Shown: positions 8,827-16,533 of the stretch, in pieces
Position numbering within the stretch: position 1 is the first letter of the stretch
How the letters are laid out: each line of letters opens with the position of its first letter
DNA from: Streptomyces sp. SID10853
Lineage (GTDB): Bacteria; Actinomycetota; Actinomycetes; Streptomycetales; Streptomycetaceae
Reading direction: 5' to 3'
DNA length: 64,000 bases
NCBI RefSeq assembly: GCF_010548145.1
Contig: NZ_JAAGLN010000003.1
Span: 1 to 64,000 of the forward strand
Translations under genes and position numbers: made by a program
Notes under the pieces: model-generated
Told to the model about the DNA's origin: nothing
The model's database searches: none
Seen by the model: the letters and a program-made list of their open reading frames with translations, nothing else

Positions 8827-9774
8827 ATGGACAACACTCGAAGCTTTCTGCGGCAGCGCGGCCTGCTGCTGTCCGACGACGTGACGTTGCCGGCGAGCGA
8901 GGTGCGCTTCCCGGACGGCGGCCAGTACCGAGTCGAGATCCCGAGCGTCGAGGGGCCTGACGTCATGGCCGCCGTCATCGAGGAGGCGCAGCGGCGCGGC
9001 GTACCGCTGCACCGGCTCTCCCAGGGCAGCGGCGGTCTGCTGACCACCCAGGGCGAACTCGCCGACTTGGCCGGCATGGGGGCAGCACACTCGGTCGAGG
9101 TCTCCCTGTTCGTACGCCCGCTGGCCGGATGGGGGATCGGGGCCGGCGCCCTCGCACCCCTGGGGACGAGCGCGGCTCAGGCGCGGGGAGCGGATCAGCT
9201 CGTACACAACCTGGAAGACCTCCGCCGTATGACCGACGCCGGTCTCAGGGGGGCTCTGATCACCGACCTCGGTGTGCTGGAGGCCGCGGCGCTGATGCGC
9301 AGCGAAGGCGAACTGCCGCCGCGCGTGCGGTTCAAGGGCAGCGTCCAGATGGGCCTGTCCAATCCGGTGTCGATCGGCATGGGCGCACGCTGTGGTCTGG
9401 ACAGCTACAACGTCCCGCCGGATCTGACCGTCGCTCATCTCGCCGAGATCCGCGCCAGGACCGACATGCCACTGGACATCTACATCGAGTCCCCGGACGA
9501 CGTCGGCGGCTTCGTGCGCTACTACGAGATAGCGGAGATCGTGCGCGTCGCGGCCCCCGTCTACCTCAAGTTCGGCGTCCGCAACGCACCCGGCCTGTAC
9601 CCCAGCGGCGCACATCTGCGGGACACCGCGGTCGCGCTCGGGCGCGAGCGGGTCAGGCGGGCGGACATCGGCCTGGAATTCCTGCGGCGTTACTACCCGG
9701 ACGCGGTCGCGTCGGCGCCGGGAGCGCCGGATCTCGGGATTCCCGAGATCAGCGAGCGGGCGGTGGTCGCGTGA
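8827..9774 (+). CDS. Conserved protein of unknown function, possible U32-peptidase-like barrel
   Basis: First gene of the hydantoin island; I cannot assign it with confidence. The 315-residue product looks soluble, with alternating strand/helix segments as in a TIM barrel (ALITDLGVLEAAALM, RVRFKGSVQMGLSNP, MPLDIYIESPDDVGGF, VYLKFGVRNAPGLYP). The strand order and the YIES/KFG elements vaguely recall U32-peptidase or sugar-aldolase-type barrels, but no catalytic motif is clear. The ATG at 8827 is chosen because the frame upstream runs through the promoter and operator; AACAGGA lies about 5 nt before it. The stop overlaps the RidA gene (GTGA), so the two are translationally coupled. Confidence 0.75.
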   Translation: MDNTRSFLRQRGLLLSDDVTLPASEVRFPDGGQYRVEIPSVEGPDVMAAVIEEAQRRGVPLHRLSQGSGGLLTTQGELADLAGMGAAHSVEVSLFVRPLAGWGIGAGALAPLGTSAAQARGADQLVHNLEDLRRMTDAGLRGALITDLGVLEAAALMRSEGELPPRVRFKGSVQMGLSNPVSIGMGARCGLDSYNVPPDLTVAHLAEIRARTDMPLDIYIESPDDVGGFVRYYEIAEIVRVAAPVYLKFGVRNAPGLYPSGAHLRDTAVALGRERVRRADIGLEFLRRYYPDAVASAPGAPDLGIPEISERAVVA

Positions 9775-10277
9775 ACCCGGCTGCACGGCTGACCCCCGAA
9801 CGACTGCTGGCCGAAGGCGAATTGATTCTGCCCGCGGCGCCGGCGCCGTCCGGCCGCTACCGCCCGGCCAGACGGACGGGCGCGTTCCTCGATATCTCCG
9901 GGCAGGTTCCGCACCGTGACGGAGTGCTGACACGGACCGGCCGGGTGGGAGAGGACATCCACACCGACGAGGCCATCGCGCTGGCGCAGCTCTCCTGTCT
10001 GAACGCACTCGCGGTAGCACGCGCCGAGAACGGCACGCTGGACGGCGTCTTTGTCCACCGCGTCCGGGTGTTCGTGGCCTGCACGCCCGACTACGACGAG
10101 CAGCATCTCGTGGCGAACGGCGCGAGCGAGTTGCTGCTGGCGGTCTTCGGCGATGCGGGTGAACACGCCCGCACCGCGATAGGTGTCTGCGCGCTGCCGC
10201 TCGGTGCTCCGGTCGAAGTCGAGATCACGCTGGCTCTCGACGAGGTGAGCGCGGCGGAAGGCGCGGCGGCTTTATGA
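9771..10277 (+). CDS. RidA/YjgF/UK114-family protein
   Basis: Predicted enamine/imine deaminase-type protein. RidA proteins hydrolyse reactive 2-aminoacrylate and related enamines released by PLP enzymes. The 168-residue sequence has the family fold: LDISGQVPHRDG (strand 2), a helix with QLSCLNALAVARAENGTLDGV, VFVACTPDY, GEHARTAIGVCALPLGAPVEVEITL. The Arg in ARTAIGVC corresponds to the substrate-carboxylate Arg of active RidAs. It starts with GTG overlapping the previous stop. With a D-serine-dehydratase-like enzyme six genes downstream, enamine hydrolysis in the same pathway is a reasonable inference. Confidence 0.88.
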   Translation: MNPAARLTPERLLAEGELILPAAPAPSGRYRPARRTGAFLDISGQVPHRDGVLTRTGRVGEDIHTDEAIALAQLSCLNALAVARAENGTLDGVFVHRVRVFVACTPDYDEQHLVANGASELLLAVFGDAGEHARTAIGVCALPLGAPVEVEITLALDEVSAAEGAAAL

Positions 10278-10379
10278 GGCGTACCGGTGCCGGAATTTCT
10301 TGCAAACCTCTGAACGCGTCGCACCACAGCCACGCCGGACCGGCTGCGCACAGCGTTGTCACACTCCTCGGAGAGCAGC

Positions 10380-11849
10380 ATGAAAACAGACCCCACGCTC
10401 TACAGCGATGACTTGGCACCTGCGACCGACCGCAAGTGGAAGACTTTCGACCTGAGTTCGATGTGGATGTCCGTCATCCACAACCTGGGCACGTACACCC
10501 TTGCGGCCGGGCTCTACGTACTCGGCCTGACACCGGTGGAGATCTTCTTCGCGTACGTCGTCGCCTTCGCCATCACGCTGGTCGCGTGCAATGCGACCGG
10601 CCTCATCGGCCAGCGGCTCGGTGTGCCCTTCCCTGTCATCGCCAGGCTGAGTTTCGGGGTGTACGGGGCCCGGATCCCGGCGATGGTCCGTGGCGTCATC
10701 GCCATATTCTGGTACGGAATCCAGACGTATCTCGCCGCGATGGCATTGATATCCGTGCTGAAGGTGATGTCTCCCGGTATCAGCGGGTGGGAGGAGCGCA
10801 CACCGTCGTTCCTCGGTCTTTCGCTCCTCGGCTGGATCTGCTTTCTCGGGGTGTGGGGGGTCCAGCTGTTCGTGGTCACCCATGGCATCGAGCGCATCCG
10901 TAAGTTCCAGAATCTCGCCGGCCCCGCGATCTGGATCGTGATGCTCGCGCTTTCGATCACGCTGCTGGTTCAGGCCGGAGGCCGGATCTCGTGGACCGGG
11001 ACGACCGTGCCCGGACAGAGCGCGGGCGCGACTGTCAAGCTGTTCATGGTGGCTGTCTTCACCATCGTGGCATCACTGTCCACCCTCATTGTGAACGTCA
11101 GCGACTTCACGCGGTTCGCAGCGGACGAACGTTCCGTGAAGCGGGGTAACTTCTGGGGGCTGCCGATCAACGGCGCCATGTTCGGCGTCGTATCGGCCAT
11201 GTGTACCGCGGGTGCGATCGCCGTGTACGGAAAGGTGTTCACCGACCCCGCCCAGCTCATAGCTCAGCAGAACAACAAGATCCTGCTCGTCGTCGGCGCC
11301 GTGCTGTTCCTCGGCGCCACCATGGGAACCAATATCTCGGCCAATGTCGTATCGGCGGCCTACGACCTGGCCAATATGTTTCCGAAACGCCTCAACTTCA
11401 CTCGTGGTGCACTGGTGGCGTCCGGTATCGCCGTCGTGGTCCTGCCGTGGAAGATGTACTCGACCCCGGCGATCATCGTGTACTCGCTCGGAGGGATAGG
11501 TGCCTTTCTGGGCCCGCTCGTCGGAATCATTCTGTGGGATTACTACCGAGTGCGGAAAGGGGCGGTGGTCGTCGACGAGCTGTATGTGAGCGACGGTTCG
11601 TCCAGGTACCACTACAGCTCCGGCTACAACTGGGTGGCGCTCACGGCCTTCGCGGGAACATCCGCGGTCACGGCAGTCATCGCTCTGGTCCCCTTCTTCG
11701 ATGCTGTCTCCGCCTATTCCTGGCCTATGGGAGTGGTGCTCGGCGCCTGTGTCTATGCGGCAGCGCTCACGCTTCTCGATCGCCGTACGGGTGTTTCGGA
11801 GGAGAGAGCAGAAGAGGTCCCGGGCGGGACGCATGCGAAAACCCTGTAG
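10380..11849 (+). CDS. NCS1-family transporter (hydantoin/allantoin/nucleobase type)
   Basis: Nucleobase:cation symporter-1 family permease, 489 residues with about 12 transmembrane segments. Family features include the N-terminal WMSVIHNLGTYTLAAGLY (substrate-site helix 1), ARLSFGVYGARIPAMVRG, WYGIQTYLAA and SDFTRFAADERS. The homologue Mhp1 carries 5-substituted hydantoins, and with hydantoinase, carbamoylase and racemase immediately downstream this is the likely substrate class. The ATG at 10380 has GGAGAG 5 nt upstream; an in-frame start at 10356 is less likely. Confidence 0.92.
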   Translation: MKTDPTLYSDDLAPATDRKWKTFDLSSMWMSVIHNLGTYTLAAGLYVLGLTPVEIFFAYVVAFAITLVACNATGLIGQRLGVPFPVIARLSFGVYGARIPAMVRGVIAIFWYGIQTYLAAMALISVLKVMSPGISGWEERTPSFLGLSLLGWICFLGVWGVQLFVVTHGIERIRKFQNLAGPAIWIVMLALSITLLVQAGGRISWTGTTVPGQSAGATVKLFMVAVFTIVASLSTLIVNVSDFTRFAADERSVKRGNFWGLPINGAMFGVVSAMCTAGAIAVYGKVFTDPAQLIAQQNNKILLVVGAVLFLGATMGTNISANVVSAAYDLANMFPKRLNFTRGALVASGIAVVVLPWKMYSTPAIIVYSLGGIGAFLGPLVGIILWDYYRVRKGAVVVDELYVSDGSSRYHYSSGYNWVALTAFAGTSAVTAVIALVPFFDAVSAYSWPMGVVLGACVYAAALTLLDRRTGVSEERAEEVPGGTHAKTL

Positions 11850-11908
11850 GTCTGTCCCTCTGTCCCTGAGATCTTCCACTGTAGTAACGGCGATTGGCAG
11901 GTAACCCC

Positions 11909-12853
11909 GTGGCGCGGAAACTGATGGTGGCGGCGGCTCAGATGGGGCCCGTCCCGCTCAGCGAGAAGAAAGAGGAAACCGTCGGCCGGCTGATCGGCAT
12001 GCTGGTCGAGGCCGCCGCACGCGGCGCCAGGCTCGTGGTCTTTCCGGAAGCCGCGCTGACTCCCTTCTTCCCGCACTGGCTGATCGATGACGAGGCCGAG
12101 CTCGACAGTTACTACGAGACAGCCATGCCGAGTCCGGTGGTCGCCCCGCTGTTCGAGATGGCACGCGAGCTGCGGGTCGGCTTCTATCTGGGGTTCGCGG
12201 AACTCACCCCGGACGGCAGGCGGTTCAACACATCGATCCTGGTTTCGGAGCAGGGCGAAATCATAGGGAAGTACCGCAAGATCCATCTGCCGGGATATGC
12301 GACCCCCCGGCCGCACGAGCCGGTCCAGAATCTGGAGAAGCGGTACTTCGAGGTGGGCGACCTGGGATTTCCCGTATGGGACGGATTCGGCGGCAGAGTC
12401 GGTATGTGTATCTGCAACGACAGGCGATGGCCGGAAACCTACCGGGTGATGGGGCTGCAAGGGGTGGAACTCGTCATGGTGGGCTACAACAGCCTGCTGA
12501 ATGTCCCCGCCATGGCGGAAGTGGATCACCTGCAGTCGTTCCACAACCATCTGTCGATGCAGTCCAACGCCTATTTCAACGGCACCTGGGTGGTGGCGTC
12601 GGCACGGGCCGGTGTGGAGGAGGGAATTCCCCAGCTCGGCCAGAGCGTCATCATCGCCCCGTCCGGTGAGATCACCGCGCAGGCGTACACGAATGGCGAC
12701 GAGGTGATCGTCGGGTCGATCGACCTGGACGCGTGCAACATATTCAAGCGCTACATGTTCAATTTCAGGCAGCACAGGCGCCCCGAGCACTACGGGCTGA
12801 TCAGCGCGCCGGTCGAGCAGTCCTGGGATTCAGGCCCTTTGCTCGGAGACTGA
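11909..12853 (+). CDS. N-carbamoyl-D-amino acid hydrolase
   Basis: Nitrilase-superfamily amidase that converts N-carbamoyl-D-amino acids to D-amino acids, ammonia and CO2. The sequence closely resembles the well-studied Agrobacterium D-carbamoylase as I recall it: FPEAALTPFFPHW with catalytic Glu47, KYRKIHLPG with Lys124, and GMCICNDRRWPE with Cys169. DEAELDSYYETAMP, NLEKRYFEVGDLGFPV and FNFRQHRRPEHYGLI are further matches. The GTG at 11909 gives 314 residues and has GGCAGG 8 nt before it; a TTG at 11894 would add five residues. Placed between an NCS1 permease and D-hydantoinase, its role in hydantoin breakdown is well supported. Confidence 0.93.
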   Translation: MARKLMVAAAQMGPVPLSEKKEETVGRLIGMLVEAAARGARLVVFPEAALTPFFPHWLIDDEAELDSYYETAMPSPVVAPLFEMARELRVGFYLGFAELTPDGRRFNTSILVSEQGEIIGKYRKIHLPGYATPRPHEPVQNLEKRYFEVGDLGFPVWDGFGGRVGMCICNDRRWPETYRVMGLQGVELVMVGYNSLLNVPAMAEVDHLQSFHNHLSMQSNAYFNGTWVVASARAGVEEGIPQLGQSVIIAPSGEITAQAYTNGDEVIVGSIDLDACNIFKRYMFNFRQHRRPEHYGLISAPVEQSWDSGPLLGD

Positions 12854-12926
12854 TCCCTCGCATCTGCACCTGCCATGACGGCAGAGAAGCACACCGCACA
12901 TGACTGGAAGCAAGTGGAGGACAACA

Positions 12927-14300
12927 ATGGGCAGCTTGTTGCTCAAGGGCGGCACGGTCTGGACGTCCGAATCCGTCGTCGAGGCCGACGTCTTCGTCGA
13001 CGGGGGAATCGTACGGGCCATCGGCAGCGGGCTCTCCCAGCAGGCCGACAGGGAGATAGACGTAGCGGGCCGGATCCTGATTCCCGGCGGTGTGGACGTA
13101 CATACACATCTGGACGCGCCGGTCGGCGGCACCACAACGGCCGACGACTTCGAAAGCGGCACGACAGCCGCCGCCTGCGGCGGAACCACCACTATTGTCG
13201 ACTTCGCGACGCAGGCGAAAGGGCAGACCCTCCAGGAGACCGTCGACACATGGCACCGTAAAGCCACCGGAAAAGCCGTTGTGGATTTCGGGTTCCACTT
13301 GTCCATCACCGATCTCTACCGGGACGCGATCGCGGATCTCGGCACTGTTGTGCGCGGTGGTATCACCAGCTTCAAGGTGTTCATGGGCTATCCGGGAACA
13401 CTCATGCTGAACGACGGTGAGATCTACCGTGTGATGCAGGCGGGTGCACGTCACGGGGCTCAGGTGTGCGTCCACGCGGAGAACGGGTTCATCATCGACC
13501 GGATGGCCGAGGACCTGATGGCACAGGGCAAGCGGGGCCCCGAGTCGCACGCCCTGTCGCGGCCTCCGTCGACCGAGGCCGAAGCGGTCAGCCGCGCGAT
13601 CCGTATCGCCCGCATGGCCGACGCACCGCTGTACTTCGTGCACCTGTCGACCGAGAGCGCGGCGCTGGCGCTCAGCGAGGCTCAGGCCACCGGGATGCCC
13701 GTGGCGGGCGAGACCTGCACCCACTACCTCACCCTGGACGAGAGCCTGTACCGCGCACCGGGCTTCGAGGGGGGCAAGGCAGTGCTCACCCCGCCGCTGC
13801 GGGGAGCCGTCGACCGGGACGCTCTCTGGCGCGGTCTGCGGACCGGGTCGCTGAGCGTGGTCAGCTCGGACCACTGCCCGTTCTGCTTCGCCCAGAAGAA
13901 GGCCGGCATCGACGACTTCAGACTGATCCCCAACGGGGGACCGGGTATTGAGCACCGTCTGCAGCTCATGTACGCGGAAGGCGTCGTCAAGAAGCGGCTG
14001 ACGCCACAGCAGTTCGTCCATCTGACGTCGACATCGCCGGCCAAGGCATTCGGTCTGTACCCGGAGAAGGGCACCATCGCTGTCGGGTCGCATGCCGACA
14101 TCACCGTGCTGGACCCGGACGGCAGCACCGGTATCTCACGGGACACACACAACATGAACGTCGACTACAGCCTGTGGGAAGGCTGGAACCTGCCCGGACG
14201 CGTCGACCGGGTGTTCCTCCGGGGCGACGAGATCGTCCGGGACGGGAAATTCCGGGGCCGCGCCGGAAGCGGACAGTACCTGAGCCGGAAGACGGTGTAG
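12927..14300 (+). CDS. D-hydantoinase / dihydropyrimidinase
   Basis: Cyclic amidase of the amidohydrolase superfamily that opens 5-substituted hydantoins or dihydropyrimidines to N-carbamoyl amino acids. All binuclear-metal ligands are visible in the 457-residue protein: His59 and His61 in VDVHTHLD, carboxylated Lys150 in TSFKVFMGYPG, His183 in VCVHAENG, His239 in YFVHLST and Asp315 in SSDHCPF. The ATG at 12927 has GTGGAGG 6-8 nt upstream. The carbamoylase before it and racemase after it (5-nt gap) point to hydantoins rather than uracil catabolism. Confidence 0.94.
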   Translation: MGSLLLKGGTVWTSESVVEADVFVDGGIVRAIGSGLSQQADREIDVAGRILIPGGVDVHTHLDAPVGGTTTADDFESGTTAAACGGTTTIVDFATQAKGQTLQETVDTWHRKATGKAVVDFGFHLSITDLYRDAIADLGTVVRGGITSFKVFMGYPGTLMLNDGEIYRVMQAGARHGAQVCVHAENGFIIDRMAEDLMAQGKRGPESHALSRPPSTEAEAVSRAIRIARMADAPLYFVHLSTESAALALSEAQATGMPVAGETCTHYLTLDESLYRAPGFEGGKAVLTPPLRGAVDRDALWRGLRTGSLSVVSSDHCPFCFAQKKAGIDDFRLIPNGGPGIEHRLQLMYAEGVVKKRLTPQQFVHLTSTSPAKAFGLYPEKGTIAVGSHADITVLDPDGSTGISRDTHNMNVDYSLWEGWNLPGRVDRVFLRGDEIVRDGKFRGRAGSGQYLSRKTV

Positions 14301-14304
14301 ACGG

Positions 14305-15048
14305 ATGAGGATTCTGGTGGTCAATCCGAACACATCACCGTCGATGAGCGCCGCCATCGCGACGGAGTGCCGGGGAGCGGCGCGTGCGTCGACAACCGTC
14401 GATGTGCTGAACCCGCGCCGTGGCCCGCGCTCGATCGAGTCCTACACCGAGGACTGCCTCGCCTCTGCCGCGACCGTCGAACTGGTCATGGAGCACCGCG
14501 ACGCGTACGACGGCTATGTCGTGGCCTGTTTCGACGACCCGGCGGTGCGTGCGCTGCGCGAGCTGGTACGGGGCCCGGTGATCGGTATCGCTGAGGCGGC
14601 GGCCCACATGGCGTCGCTGGTCGCGGCGAAGTTCTCCGTCGTCACGGTGATGCGGCGCTCCAAGCCGCGCCTGGCCGAGTCCATCGAGCGGGCGGGGCTG
14701 GCCGGCCGGTGTGGTTCCGTACGGGCGGTCGACCTGTCGGTGCTGCAGATCGAGGAGGACCTCGACGCGACGAGGGCGATCATCGCGGCGGAGGCGCGGC
14801 GGGCCATGGAGGAGGACGACGCGGAGGCCATCTGTCTGGGCTGCGCGGGGCTCGGGCCACTCGACAAGTCCCTGCAGGCGGAGCTGGGAATCCCCGTTCT
14901 TGACGGTTGCGGATGCGCGGTCAAGCTGGTCGAGGCGTGTGTCGAATACGGCATCACGACCAGCAAGTACCTGTCCTACGCGGCCCCGCCGGAGAAGGAG
15001 TACGTGGACTGGCCGGTCTTCGACACGGCCGGGGCGGGGCAGCACTGA
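14305..15048 (+). CDS. Hydantoin racemase (Asp/Glu racemase superfamily)
   Basis: Cofactor-independent racemase that interconverts D- and L-5-substituted hydantoins so that both enantiomers can reach the D-specific hydantoinase/carbamoylase pair. The start MRILVVNPNTSPSM and the two catalytic cysteines, Cys75 in VVACFDDP and Cys180 in CLGCAGLGP, are as expected for hydantoin racemases; length 247 is normal. It begins 5 nt after the hydantoinase stop. Its stop codon is the first base triplet of a 14-bp tandem repeat. Allantoin racemase is the main alternative, but no allantoinase-type ring opener is nearby. Confidence 0.92.
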   Translation: MRILVVNPNTSPSMSAAIATECRGAARASTTVDVLNPRRGPRSIESYTEDCLASAATVELVMEHRDAYDGYVVACFDDPAVRALRELVRGPVIGIAEAAAHMASLVAAKFSVVTVMRRSKPRLAESIERAGLAGRCGSVRAVDLSVLQIEEDLDATRAIIAAEARRAMEEDDAEAICLGCAGLGPLDKSLQAELGIPVLDGCGCAVKLVEACVEYGITTSKYLSYAAPPEKEYVDWPVFDTAGAGQH

Positions 15049-15176
15049 CCGGACCGCGTTGACGGGACCGCACTGACGGGGCAGCACTGACGGGGCCGGG
15101 CCCGCCGTGACCCGCTGACGCGACTTGCTGACGCGGCCCGCCGAAGTGGCCCGCCGAAGGGCCCGCCGGAGTGGCC
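15046..15176. repeat. Stop-codon-derived 14-bp tandem repeat plus 13-bp repeat
   Basis: Starting exactly at the racemase TGA, the unit TGACGGGACCGCAC recurs with 14-bp spacing at 15046, 15060, 15074 and 15088 (partial). The unit preceding the stop, GGGGCAGCAC, is also copied at 15080. After a short spacer a second set, GGCCCGCCGAAGT, is repeated about three times (about 15136-15173). The block fills the 164-nt gap before the next gene. Confidence 0.8.
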
Positions 15177-15212
15177 TGCTGGGCAATCAAGTGACCTCAG
15201 GGTCGGAACGGA

Positions 15213-16493
15213 ATGGCGATCATGCAGGAATTCGAGGCCGGCGGCATGGGCGACGACCCGTGGGCAAGGGGCCGGGACGAGGCAGGCACCCTCGACGACT
15301 GGCGGGACCGCGGGCTGAACGTGACAGCCGGGGACCTCGGCTTCCCGGCTCTCGTGCTCAAGCGCAGGGAAGTCCTGCACAACATCGCCGCCATGGCGAA
15401 GTACTGCACCGCACAGGGCGTTTCGCTGAGCCCGCACGGCAAGACATCGATGATGCCCTGGCTGTTCCGCCGCCAGCTGGAGGCTGGGGCCTGGGCGATG
15501 ACCGCGGCGACCCCGGCCCACTGCAGGACGTACCGGAGGTTCGGGATACCGCGGATACTGCTGGCCAACGTGCTCGTCGACAAGGACGCGATCGCATGGG
15601 TGGCGGCCGAACTGGACCGGGACCCGGATTTCGGATTCCTCTGCTACGCCGACAGTGTGGAAGCGGTCCACCTCATGGAGCGCGTACTCGCCGAGGTGAA
15701 GCCCCGCCGTCCGGTCGAGGTCCTGGTCGAAATCGGTTACAGAGGAGGCAGGACAGGCTGCCGGTCGCTCGACGACGCGCTGGCGGTCGGATCCGCGGTC
15801 AACGAGGCACGGTTCCTGCGTCTCACCGGAGTCTCCGGCTTCGAGGGGTTCTTGTCCGGCGACGCGTCGGTGGACGTGACCGACCAGTGCCGGAGCTATC
15901 TGGGTGAGGTGGCCGACGCCGTGCGCGCCCTGCGGGCGAAGGACTTGTTCGAGTCCGCGGAAACCATTGTCTCGGCGGGCGGCAGCGCGTATTTCGACAC
16001 CGTGGTGGAGGTGCTGGGCCCCGACCGGTTCGACTTCCCCGTGCGCACCGTGCTGCGCAGCGGATGCTATGTGGCACACGACGAGGAGATGTACGGACCG
16101 ACATCGCCGCTGGCCGGCCGGAGCGACCGGGCGCCCGAAGACCGGCTGGCCCCCGCCCTGGAGCTGTGGGCGACCGTCTGGTCACGGCCTGAACCCGGCC
16201 TCGTGATAGCCGGTTTCGGCCGGCGCGACGCACCGTACGATTTCCGGCTGCCCCAGGTGAAATCGGTCCACAGCGCGGCGGGCCCGCCCCGGGACGTCAC
16301 GGGGCGTTTCCAGGTGACCGCCCTGAACGACCAGCACGCGTACGTACGGGTTCCCGAGGACGACTCCGTAGCGGTGGGCGACCAGTTGGTGTGCGGGATC
16401 AGCCATCCGTGCGGGGCGTTCGACCGCTGGCGCTGGATCCCCCTCGTCGATGACCGTTACGACGTGCTGGAAGGGCTCGGCACGTACTTCTAG
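15213..16493 (+). CDS. D-serine dehydratase / D-threonine aldolase-like PLP enzyme
   Basis: Fold-type III PLP enzyme of the alanine-racemase-like DSD1 family, whose members dehydrate D-serine-type substrates or cleave D-3-hydroxy amino acids. The PLP lysine is in SPHGKTSMMPW (Lys77). The C-terminal GISHPCGAFDRWRW carries the His-X-Cys pair that binds the metal in yeast Dsd1p and related enzymes. Length is 426 residues. ATG 15213 is used; ATG 15222, 9 nt after GGAACGGA, may be the true start. Following a D-specific hydantoin route, it would consume the D-amino acid made upstream. Dehydratase and aldolase cannot be told apart by eye. Confidence 0.87.
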   Translation: MAIMQEFEAGGMGDDPWARGRDEAGTLDDWRDRGLNVTAGDLGFPALVLKRREVLHNIAAMAKYCTAQGVSLSPHGKTSMMPWLFRRQLEAGAWAMTAATPAHCRTYRRFGIPRILLANVLVDKDAIAWVAAELDRDPDFGFLCYADSVEAVHLMERVLAEVKPRRPVEVLVEIGYRGGRTGCRSLDDALAVGSAVNEARFLRLTGVSGFEGFLSGDASVDVTDQCRSYLGEVADAVRALRAKDLFESAETIVSAGGSAYFDTVVEVLGPDRFDFPVRTVLRSGCYVAHDEEMYGPTSPLAGRSDRAPEDRLAPALELWATVWSRPEPGLVIAGFGRRDAPYDFRLPQVKSVHSAAGPPRDVTGRFQVTALNDQHAYVRVPEDDSVAVGDQLVCGISHPCGAFDRWRWIPLVDDRYDVLEGLGTYF

Positions 16494-16533
16494 GCCCGAC
16501 AGCGGCATTGATACCTGATGACGGAGGGGAAGA

